DNA from: Bacteroides sp.
GTDB lineage: Bacteria; Bacteroidota; Bacteroidia; Bacteroidales; Bacteroidaceae
DNA: 5,666 bases
Reading direction: 5' to 3'
Assembly: GCA_021204375.1 (NCBI GenBank)
Contig: JAJPZL010000278.1
Coordinates: 3,489-9,154, forward strand
Every line of letters starts with the position of its first letter. Within the stretch, counting starts at the first letter, position 1. The notes beneath the pieces are model-generated. The model saw only the letters and a program-made list of their open reading frames with translations. It was not told the DNA's origin and searched no databases. This document shows, piece after piece, positions 1 to 5,476 of this stretch. The position numbers were made by a program, and so were the translations under genes.

Positions 1-233
1 TTGATCTTACGGGAAAGCTGTGCAATATCAGTGGTGCCTTCGATCAGCGCAGAGATACCTACTCCACTACCCCCACCGGTAACAGTCACTGTCTGTGAAG
101 AATTGGCTTTCATAAAGCTTTCGGCTTCCTGCTGTGACAAAGGAAGTACAGTGTCAGAACCTTTAATACGTTGTGCGAAAGAGATACTGGTGGACAGAGC
201 CACTGCTACAAATAATAATACTAACTTTTTCAT
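1..233 (-). CDS. pstS: PstS-family periplasmic phosphate-binding protein (5' part only)
   Basis: This is the N-terminal 77 codons of a phosphate ABC-transporter substrate-binding protein; the rest lies beyond base 1. The product should bind phosphate in the periplasm and pass it to the PstCAB permease. The ATG at 233 gives a typical signal peptide (MKKLVLLFVAVALSTSISFA, then Q21). The mature protein opens with IKGSDTVLPL, followed by TVTVTGGGSGVGISAL and then GTTDIAQLSRKI. These match the phosphate-binding loops of the PstS-2 type (PBP-like domain): GSDT near residue 25, the GGGSG loop near residues 52-56, and the 'D-I-A-x-x-S-R' block near residue 70. It starts 41 bp after the stop of the OprP-like porin on the same strand with no terminator between, so the two are probably co-transcribed. 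The 3' end and the expected downstream pstCAB-phoU genes are not visible. Confidence 0.9.
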   Translation of the reverse strand, partial: MKKLVLLFVAVALSTSISFAQRIKGSDTVLPLSQQEAESFMKANSSQTVTVTGGGSGVGISALIEGTTDIAQLSRKI

Positions 234-274
234 ATTGCTATAATTTATCTTTATTTACTTAACCTATTGTTTTC

Positions 275-1546
275 TTAGAATTTATATTGCATACGCAGAG
301 TGAAAACATCGTCTTTTCTGTTATCAGTGTATCCACTCAGGTTAGCTGTTTTTTCGTTGCTGTTGAATTCGTAGTAAGCCTGCAAACGAAGACTGGGATT
401 GATCCTCCAGAGAAGACCCAGGCCAAAAGTATTCTGCGAAAGATCCGCCTTGGAGGTATACTCTTTTTTACCTACCTCATCACCTGATATTTTAGTATTG
501 GGATCGTACCAGTCGAACTTCAAAACTGCTGAAAGAGGAGTTTTACCTAAATTCTGTACCAAGATCACATACCCACCGTTAAAGTTTCTGATATAGGTAT
601 CCTGATCTTCCGGCAAAGAAGAAGAATTAGGACTTTTGGTACTGGAAGAGGTTCCCGGTTGTTGTCCGAAAAGATATTCAGCCCGGATCTGGGTCATACC
701 GGCTGTACTATATACCGAATACTGAGCATCAAATCCCACATACTGACGTTTGGCATATTTACCCACATTACTCTCCTTACTATCTACTATAAATCCACCA
801 TCTTTCATTTTGTAGACATTTTCACTGCTCTGATACACACTACCGTGGTAATAAGACACGCCTACACCGAAAGCAGAAGAGCTGCCGAACGTTTTATTAG
901 CCGTCAGATGACCGATAAAATCTTTCCGGCTATCTGTTTCCTGTTTAATCCCGTTACCGGCAAAAAGTCCGGCCTCTAATTTTAGAAAATTCCAGGGAGA
1001 GGTTTTAGCAGCCTGTAGGATCAGCATCGCTCCCAGATCTCTTTCGTCCGGAAAAAGTGTCTGGAAAACAGTAGAACGTTCCGGAGATTCACGACGGGAA
1101 GAGGAGTAACTGATCTCGTTCCCGAAAGGACGGTCAAATACCCCGGCCCGGAGCGCATTGGTTTTGATCCAGGGATCTTTAATATTCAGGTAAGCATCTT
1201 TAAAACCCACCCCATTTTCAGTGATATCCAACTGGAACACTCCGGAAGCAATCCCTTCTTCATAGGTAAACTTGATACGTCCGCGGCGGATACCGATCCG
1301 ACTGAAAGAGTCATCTTTCTTTTCATTGCTGTTACCCACTTTCAGGGAAGCATTTTCCTGCCCCCATTGGTACTGTGCCTGTACATAACCCGAAACTTTG
1401 AATTTCTTTAGCTTAGCAACTTCGCTTTGTAGTGCTGCTGTTTGTTGTTGGAGTTCTTCAAGAGGGGTTAACTCAGCTTCCTGCGCTACGGCCGAAAGCG
1501 TTAGCATGGTCCCACAAATAAACGTTGTAATTTTACCGAATTTCAT
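275..1546 (-). CDS. OprP/OprO-like phosphate-selective porin (Porin_O_P family)
   Basis: A 423-residue outer-membrane porin, about the usual length for the phosphate/polyphosphate-selective porin family. Residues 1-21 form a signal peptide ending AVA before Q22. Residues 24-48 (acidic, Leu/Gln/Ala-rich, ending KLKK) look like the short N-terminal coiled coil common in Bacteroidetes members. The barrel starts at about residue 50 with GYVQAQYQWG. The family's signature region follows: RRGRIKFTYE (87-96), GVFQLDITENG, DAYLNIKDPW, AGVFDRPFGNE, then SSSRRESPER (148-157). Alternating beta-strand pattern continues to the C-terminal QYKF, whose terminal Phe is the usual barrel-assembly signal. The ATG at 1546 is the only start that preserves the signal peptide; the upstream leader is AT-rich without a Shine-Dalgarno, as is usual in Bacteroidetes. 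Linkage to pstS and the Pho-box-like upstream array support phosphate rather than pyrophosphate or generic anions as substrate, but selectivity is an inference. Confidence 0.9.
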   Translation of the reverse strand: MKFGKITTFICGTMLTLSAVAQEAELTPLEELQQQTAALQSEVAKLKKFKVSGYVQAQYQWGQENASLKVGNSNEKKDDSFSRIGIRRGRIKFTYEEGIASGVFQLDITENGVGFKDAYLNIKDPWIKTNALRAGVFDRPFGNEISYSSSRRESPERSTVFQTLFPDERDLGAMLILQAAKTSPWNFLKLEAGLFAGNGIKQETDSRKDFIGHLTANKTFGSSSAFGVGVSYYHGSVYQSSENVYKMKDGGFIVDSKESNVGKYAKRQYVGFDAQYSVYSTAGMTQIRAEYLFGQQPGTSSSTKSPNSSSLPEDQDTYIRNFNGGYVILVQNLGKTPLSAVLKFDWYDPNTKISGDEVGKKEYTSKADLSQNTFGLGLLWRINPSLRLQAYYEFNSNEKTANLSGYTDNRKDDVFTLRMQYKF

Positions 1547-1568
1547 ATTCTATATTAGTTTGATGCGA

Positions 1569-1576
1569 CAAATATA
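1569..1576 (-). promoter_or_regulatory. Bacteroidetes-type -7 promoter element for the porin-pstS unit
   Basis: Read on the minus strand the sequence is TATATTTG, a full match to the Bacteroidetes sigma-ABfr -7 consensus TAnnTTTG. Its 3' end lies 22 nt before the porin ATG, so the transcript leader would be very short. No good TTTG/TTG -33 element sits about 19-21 bp upstream. That fits an activator-dependent promoter, because the region a -33 would occupy is inside the Pho-box-like array. Confidence 0.7.
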
Positions 1577-1586
1577 GAGGCACGTT

Positions 1587-1626
1587 ATTACGGAAGATTT
1601 AAACAGATATTACAATGAGGTTACAT
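1587..1626 (-). promoter_or_regulatory. Candidate PhoB-binding array (four 7-bp motifs, 11-bp period)
   Basis: On the minus strand four heptamers occur at an exact 11-bp period: ATGTAAC (1626-1620), TTGTAAT (1615-1609), GTTTAAA (1604-1598) and CCGTAAT (1593-1587). Three contain GTAA at the same phase; the third is degenerate (TTAA). The 7-bp motif plus 4-bp spacer layout is that of the E. coli Pho box (CTGTCAT repeats). Against CTGTCAT the motifs match at 4, 5, 2 and 5 of 7 positions. The last heptamer ends exactly 10 bp before the -7 element, the same distance E. coli PhoB sites keep from the -10 hexamer. Gene context (phosphate porin plus pstS) supports the call. The Bacteroidetes PhoB consensus is not known to me, so the assignment is inferred. 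Confidence 0.55.
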
Positions 1627-1902
1627 TCGGTATGTTCACGGAAATAGTAATGAAAAAGAGGGAAAGAAAGGAAATTTTGTAAAAGGGATGTAATATGAGG
1701 GGGTTAGAAGCTTTATAAACGAACGTATACCTGTTATTAATCTTATAAATATAAGACATACGAACAAAAGAATATAACCGGGAGCAACAATAAAGCTGCC
1801 GAACAAAAATCACACTGTTCACTGGGAAAGGTTCTGCTCTCCAACCACAACAGATTTTTTACTTAATCTCTGCCCTACACAGAAAGATATATAATAAACT
1901 TT
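1627..1902. other. Intergenic stretch with no supported gene
   Basis: About 275 bp of AT-rich sequence upstream of the Pho-box-like array. I see no convincing coding region, tRNA or promoter. The one local structure is a perfect 16-bp palindrome TCTTATAAATATAAGA at 1741-1756, flanked by a CGTAT/ATACG pair (1724-1728 and 1758-1762). It could be an operator or a chance AT-rich palindrome. A possible 70-codon minus-strand frame at 1610-1822 runs through the regulatory array and lacks any recognisable protein features. Confidence 0.5.
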
Positions 1903-1904
1903 AT

Positions 1905-1989
1905 TGCCATAACCTTGGCACAACTGTTCCACCTACTTGGCATAATAATGCCAACGTTATGGAATGGTTGTGCCATCAAGGTGGAACAG
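1905..1989. repeat. Cluster of crossing inverted repeats
   Basis: Four inverted-repeat pairs are packed into 85 bp. The pairs are A CCATAAC (1907-1913) with GTTATGG (1956-1962); B GGCACAAC (1917-1924) with GTTGTGCC (1967-1974); C CTGTTCCACCT (1924-1934) with AGGTGGAACAG (1979-1989), an 11-bp perfect match; and D TTGGCAT (1937-1943) with ATGCCAA (1948-1954), a compact hairpin with a 4-nt loop. The partners come back in the same order (A B C D D' A' B' C') rather than nested, so A, B and C stems cross each other. They therefore could not all form as a simple cruciform; alternative or pseudoknotted folds are possible. No associated gene is visible; a site for a DNA-binding protein, recombinase or small mobile element are all possible. 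Confidence 0.6.
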
Positions 1990-2036
1990 ATATAAATAGT
2001 ATGTATCAATCGATTTTATCGAATCAATGAAAAATC

Positions 2037-2092
2037 CTGTTGTCGCTGGCTTCCCAGCCAGTGACCTTCTTTTATTGGGCTTCATAACCCAA
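2037..2092 (-). repeat. REP-like two-hairpin unit, left copy
   Basis: Read on the minus strand this unit holds two hairpins. The first (2092-2075) has a TTGGGTT/AGCCCAA-type stem around an ATGA loop. The second (2065-2042) has an outer 3-bp helix GTC/GAC, an A-C mismatch, a 6-bp inner helix CTGGCT/AGCCAG and a GGGA (GNRA) loop, then ACAG-type flank to 2037. The same two-hairpin layout occurs in the opposite orientation at 2130-2183. An imperfect hairpin with a mismatch in the stem, in paired inverted copies between genes, is the organisation of REP/BIME elements moved by TnpA-REP (RAYT) transposases; no such transposase lies in the window. Confidence 0.7.
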
Positions 2093-2129
2093 AGATGGTA
2101 AAAACAAGAAAGAGACACAAAGAAATAGA

Positions 2130-2183
2130 GCGGCTGTGAAGCCGCAGAAATAAAATCACCGGCTGTGAAGCCGGCGATAACAG
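2130..2183 (+). repeat. REP-like two-hairpin unit, right (inverted) copy
   Basis: Read on the plus strand: hairpin GCGGCT-GTGA-AGCCGC (2130-2145), 9 bases, then an ATC/GAT outer helix, an A-C mismatch, CCGGCT/AGCCGG inner helix and GTGA loop (2155-2178), and flank to 2183. The 29 bases 2155-2183 match the reverse complement of 2037-2065 at 24 positions. Both hairpins carry a GTGA loop, a GNRA-type tetraloop. The two units are separated by 37 bp (2093-2129), so the whole 2037-2183 block is a large imperfect inverted repeat able to extrude a cruciform. Confidence 0.7.
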
Positions 2184-2230
2184 AGAGACTCAAGATCTTA
2201 TGAACAAATTTTTCTATCATTAGAATATGT

Positions 2231-2270
2231 AAAAAGCCCGCCTATATACCTATATAAGCGGGCTTTCTTT
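2231..2270 (-). terminator. Rho-independent terminator of the barrel/PCMD operon
   Basis: A 9-bp GC-rich stem AAAGCCCGC (2233-2241) / GCGGGCTTT (2258-2266) encloses a TATATA-CC-TATATA segment that can extend the helix. On the minus strand it is followed by TTTTT (2235-2231, overlapping the stem's last Ts). It lies 38 bp past the stop of the PCMD-like lipoprotein gene, so it ends that operon. On the plus strand the stem is followed by CTTT, so it may work in both directions and also insulate the repeat region and the Pho promoter from readthrough. Confidence 0.85.
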
Positions 2271-2308
2271 AAAATCATTATTGCTTAAAAATAAATCTTT
2301 ATCTTCCT

Positions 2309-3886
2309 CTAATAATCAAACTCCAGCGAGAAGTTATCCACATAGAGCAAACTACCATCCCCGGCGGTAAAGTAATCCCCATATTTACTGGCTGTATATA
2401 CAATCACCAGGTATTTTGGTTCCCGACTTGTAGACCGATATTCCAGTTCTATTTCAAGTGGCTTATAGGCAGTATCGGAAGTCCCCTGAATATACTCACC
2501 ATACGCAATGATATTAGGATTATCTTTTTCAAAAAGCTTACGGTTACTGGAAAAGGTACGTATCTCTACCGGTTCATCCAAATCTCCCAAAGCCACATAA
2601 ATATGACAGGAGTCTGTTATTCCCCTCAGGTACGAAAAATCACTTAAAGAATGACTGATCGCAACAGGAGTGTATTTCATATACCCTTTTAACCGGGTAG
2701 GATAAGAGGTATAAGGACGTCCGAAATCCGAAATACCATTAGTTCCGACAGTCTCTTTATATTCACCCAGGAAAAGATTACCGGCAGCCAGTTTCCCGAC
2801 ACCGATCCCTATAAACCTGGACTCTAACTTAGCAGCATATCCATTCCCGTCAGACGTATACAGTGTAGGAACAGAATTACTGTCACCTAAAGTTACAGCT
2901 ACGGAATTACCGGTATCCCACCATTGTGTCTCTCCTTCTGCAAAAGGGAACCAGATTTTTCCGGAAAGATGCCACTCATCAAAACTTCCTCCCGGAAGCG
3001 GAATAGTCTCACGGATAGTAAAAGAGACAGCTTCTCCATAATACTCATCAGAGCGGGCCCTATAGACATATTCCGTACTCTCTTTTAACCCCGTGATCCG
3101 GGCAGTAAAGGCATTTTTTTCTATCTCGATCAAAGAAGGATCTACAATGGTCCAGGTATCCGAAGAGGCTTCCCGGATCTCAAATCCAAACTCATCTCCT
3201 TCTTTTCCCTCTCCTTTTAACCACGCCACATTTACCCATACATCCGGCGTATTAGTTAAGGTAAGCTGATCAGTAGCGGAAACCCGCAGACTCCAGTTTT
3301 CCAGCTCATCGTGGTATCTTACCCATACCGTCTGGTTCCGTGTAAAGTTCTGTAATTCCAGAGAGTCTTTGGAATATTGTGCATTGGAAGGACCTAACTG
3401 TAATTTACGGACTGCAATTTTAGAAAGATCCGTATCCTGGGTTACATACGCAATCGCAATGCGATTGGTTACATCAAACTCCGGTTGCCCCACCTGATTA
3501 TTAACCTCAAAAATATACTCAAACTCCTGCGTAGCTTCTACTGTCCAGATATAATCCTGGTAAAGGGAAAGAGTCATTTTAAAATTACCGGACAGGTTCA
3601 GACTATCTCCGACTGCCACAGTAGCAGTAGCCTCCTCTTCATTTAACGTTAAAACTTCCAGAAGAGCCTTCTTTATGTTAACAGTATCAGCTAAACTTAG
3701 TAAGATCCGGTTGTTCTCATTGTCAATATAACTATTGCTAATCTGTCCATCTATTTTAAATTCGGTTACCCCGATCTTTATATAGGGCAGGGGAATATCA
3801 TTCTCCAGACAGGAAGTAAGGAGAAGCAGGGACCCCAGAAAAAGAGTACTGAAAGCCATTCGGTAATATCTTCTTATTTTTTCCAT
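2309..3886 (-). CDS. PCMD-like surface lipoprotein with Ig/Fn3-like repeats
   Basis: A 525-residue predicted lipoprotein. Residues 1-26 are a type II signal peptide ending L-T-S-C26; the mature N-terminus (C-L-E-N-D) has acidic residues like Bacteroidetes surface-export signals. Domains in order: an Ig-like segment at about 35-128, a less clear beta-rich segment at about 132-206, an Fn3-like segment at about 215-292 (AWLKGEG to SFTIRE, including ITGLKESTEYVYRAR), and a C-terminal domain from about 301 (SFDEWHLSGKIWFPF, QWWDTGN) to the end (YLVIVYTASKYGDYF, LYVDNFSLEFDY). The last resembles the 'putative carbohydrate metabolism domain' (PCMD) family, a jelly-roll-like module of unproven function. 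The start is taken as the ATG at 3886, 2 nt after the upstream stop. An ATG at 3898 would add MYVI and overlap that gene by 10 nt. Tight linkage to the beta-barrel gene suggests coupled translation and a shared cell-surface role, perhaps glycan handling (inference). Confidence 0.75.
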   Translation of the reverse strand: MEKIRRYYRMAFSTLFLGSLLLLTSCLENDIPLPYIKIGVTEFKIDGQISNSYIDNENNRILLSLADTVNIKKALLEVLTLNEEEATATVAVGDSLNLSGNFKMTLSLYQDYIWTVEATQEFEYIFEVNNQVGQPEFDVTNRIAIAYVTQDTDLSKIAVRKLQLGPSNAQYSKDSLELQNFTRNQTVWVRYHDELENWSLRVSATDQLTLTNTPDVWVNVAWLKGEGKEGDEFGFEIREASSDTWTIVDPSLIEIEKNAFTARITGLKESTEYVYRARSDEYYGEAVSFTIRETIPLPGGSFDEWHLSGKIWFPFAEGETQWWDTGNSVAVTLGDSNSVPTLYTSDGNGYAAKLESRFIGIGVGKLAAGNLFLGEYKETVGTNGISDFGRPYTSYPTRLKGYMKYTPVAISHSLSDFSYLRGITDSCHIYVALGDLDEPVEIRTFSSNRKLFEKDNPNIIAYGEYIQGTSDTAYKPLEIELEYRSTSREPKYLVIVYTASKYGDYFTAGDGSLLYVDNFSLEFDY

Positions 3887-3888
3887 AA

Positions 3889-4725
3889 TTACATACATAT
3901 TGTGATTCCCAGGTTGATATTGAACAGATTAATCTTAAAGTTGGCTCCACTTGTTTTGCGGGAACCACTATTTTCCTGATTCGTTTTCTGCTTTTCATTT
4001 CTGTATTTGAAACCGGTCACTCCGAATGAATACTCTACACTGACATTCTCCATAATAAAGACCGATACCCCGGGATTAATCCCCAACCGTATCTGGTTGA
4101 TATGGGTAGCTACATTTTCAATTTCCTCCACATTGGTATTTCCCCGGGTAAAACGGGTATCTCCGGTACTGTAAGTAAGATTGGTCTCATTAAACAGTCC
4201 AAAACGTTTACCGGCATCCAATCCTACATAGGAGCGGTGGAAAAGAGTCGCCGTATAGAGATCTTTGGTAAAATGCAGGTCCTGCATATTGATCTCCAGA
4301 TCATCAATGGTAAGATTCAGTTGATCCAGATCGGCACCCATATGCTCATACCCCAGTTTAATCCCAACCACTATATTATCCCGTACGGAATAACCGATAA
4401 ACGGATCTAACTTAGTGACCTTACCATTAAAACTAAAGTTTTCCAGGAACGAAAAGAACTGGCTGTCATTCGTATCGTAACCGGCATGCGAAAAGGTGGC
4501 CCCAAAGATCCATTTCCCTTTCGGAATAAAACGGTAATTGGCTATTCCGCGGTCATACCGGCCTACAGGACGAATACGTAAAAGATCGCGTCCGGCTTTT
4601 ACCGTATCACTTTGCAAATCAATGCTTCCTTCGGCTACGGAAAGAAGCGGCTCTTCCGCATGGACGCAGGGTATCAGAAGCAGGAATCCTGCCAATATAC
4701 ATAGAAGTAGTTTATACTTTGCCAC
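3889..4725 (-). CDS. Outer-membrane beta-barrel protein, PCMD-operon type
   Basis: A 278-residue protein with a signal peptide (residues 1-23, ending VHA before EE) and an extra segment of about 40 residues before the first strand. The body shows alternating beta-strands: FIPKGKWIFGATFSH (66-80), LDPFIGYSVRDNIVVGIKLGYEHMG (106-130), SYVGLDAGKRFGLFNETNL (165-183), INPGVSVFIMENVSVEYSFGVTGF (216-239) and ANFKINLFNINLGITICM at the end. This is the layout of a small outer-membrane barrel, although the last residue is Met rather than Phe. It is a clear paralogue of the frameshifted gene just upstream (shared F-x-PKG-x-WI-x-G, RFG-F/L-FNE, SANF-x-INLF-x-I). The start is GTG at 4725: a TAA lies two codons upstream in frame, an ATG at 4727 is out of frame, and the next in-frame ATG is at codon 129. 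No exact function is recognised. Confidence 0.8.
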   Translation of the reverse strand: MAKYKLLLCILAGFLLLIPCVHAEEPLLSVAEGSIDLQSDTVKAGRDLLRIRPVGRYDRGIANYRFIPKGKWIFGATFSHAGYDTNDSQFFSFLENFSFNGKVTKLDPFIGYSVRDNIVVGIKLGYEHMGADLDQLNLTIDDLEINMQDLHFTKDLYTATLFHRSYVGLDAGKRFGLFNETNLTYSTGDTRFTRGNTNVEEIENVATHINQIRLGINPGVSVFIMENVSVEYSFGVTGFKYRNEKQKTNQENSGSRKTSGANFKINLFNINLGITICM

Positions 4726-4742
4726 ATTTTATTGATCCCTTC

Positions 4743-5467
4743 TTATAGATAAAATGCAATCCCCAATCCAATGGAAAAGAGATTGATCCTAAAATTCGCA
4801 CTGTTACGGGTAGTATCCCCCTTATATACCTGGTTGGTATGTTGCCGGGTCCTGCCGTAATTAAAGCCTAATACACCAATACTCACCTCTACCGCTGTAT
4901 AGTTATTAATAAAAGCAACCATCCCGGGAGCCATACCAATACTGAAATCGGTACTGGTAGAGTAAGTTCCGGTCAAGTCCTCTCCCCTGCCACTGACCAT
5001 TTTTGACTGGCTTCCTCCTACGATAAGTTGCAGTTCATTAAAAAACCAAAACGGGTACTGTTACCTAAACTGATATAATTCCTTAAAGAGGCTGTTCCGG
5101 AATAACTATGTGTAAGGCTATATAGATCGTCCAAACTAAAAGTAGTATCGTCATCCAGATTTACAGAAAGTGCATCAACCTTGGTTAAGGTACGTCCGTA
5201 AGTAAAACGCCCTCCGGCCGCTAAATTATCCTTAAAAGCATAGAGCACAGTAGGACTGACTTTAAAAGTATAGCCTTCGGCATCGAATTTATCGATCACC
5301 AGGAATTTGTAGTTATCGTCGGTATATTCTGAATAGGATACCGAGCTGCCTACGATCCATTGTCCTTTGGGGACAAACATCCGCTGCTCAATATCCCGTT
5401 TAAAATCTTGTACCTGAGAGCAGATTGCTCCCAAGACACAAAAGATAAACAGTATTGATTTTCTCAC
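4743..5467 (-). pseudogene. Outer-membrane beta-barrel protein paralogue, broken by a frameshift
   Basis: Two frames, 5018-5467 (149 codons, GTG start at 5467) and 4743-5000, together make one protein homologous to the intact 278-residue barrel protein downstream. Residues 1-17 form a signal peptide; then MFVPKGQWIVGSSVSY, FSLDDLYSL, NYISLGNSTRFGF. After RFGF the first frame turns to MNCNLS and stops. The other frame continues FNELQLIVGGSQSK (upstream of its first ATG), then MAPGMVAFINNYTAVEVSIGVLGFNYG and NFRINLFSIGLGIAFYL. Adding one T to the T6 run at 5040-5045 restores an uninterrupted 241-residue barrel, so the lesion is a single-base loss. It starts 9 nt after the stop of the upstream PCMD-like gene and ends 17 nt before the next barrel gene. 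It may be a true pseudogene, a phase-variable gene or a sequencing error; the otherwise intact reading frame argues for a recent or reversible change. Confidence 0.8.
5040..5045 (-). other. Frameshift site in a T6 homopolymer
   Basis: On the minus strand the sequence reads GG-TTTTTT-AATGAA. In the paralogue the same place reads GGA CTG TTT AAT GAG (G-L-F-N-E). Seven Ts here would give G-F-F-N-E and keep the frame open to the TAA at 4743; six Ts give G-F-L-M-N and a stop at 5018. The short run is slippage-prone. Confidence 0.8.
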
Positions 5468-5476
5468 GTCTATTTG

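Noticed and set aside
1..243. Plus-strand frame of 80 codons
   Set aside because: It is antisense to the pstS start, whose minus-strand translation has a signal peptide and family motifs.
659..979. Plus-strand frame of 106 codons inside the porin
   Set aside because: It is a shadow of the porin frame with no recognisable features; the minus-strand product is a clear family member.
1741..1756. 16-bp palindrome as a regulator binding site
   Set aside because: It is perfect but AT-rich, in an AT-rich stretch, and not tied to a gene start, so chance cannot be excluded.
1610..1822. Possible 70-codon minus-strand gene
   Set aside because: It runs into the Pho-box-like array just upstream of the porin promoter. 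The translation is low-complexity, rich in Tyr, Ser, Phe and Ile, as chance frames in AT-rich DNA are.
2037..2183. CRISPR array
   Set aside because: The repeats are few, inverted rather than direct, and not separated by uniform spacers; no cas genes are present.
1957..2220. Possible 87-codon minus-strand gene
   Set aside because: It is built almost wholly from the two REP-like units and half of the crossing repeats, so its sequence is explained by palindromes. It has no family resemblance or recognisable start context.
4102..4410. Plus-strand frame of 102 codons
   Set aside because: It is antisense to the intact barrel gene, whose translation aligns with its paralogue.
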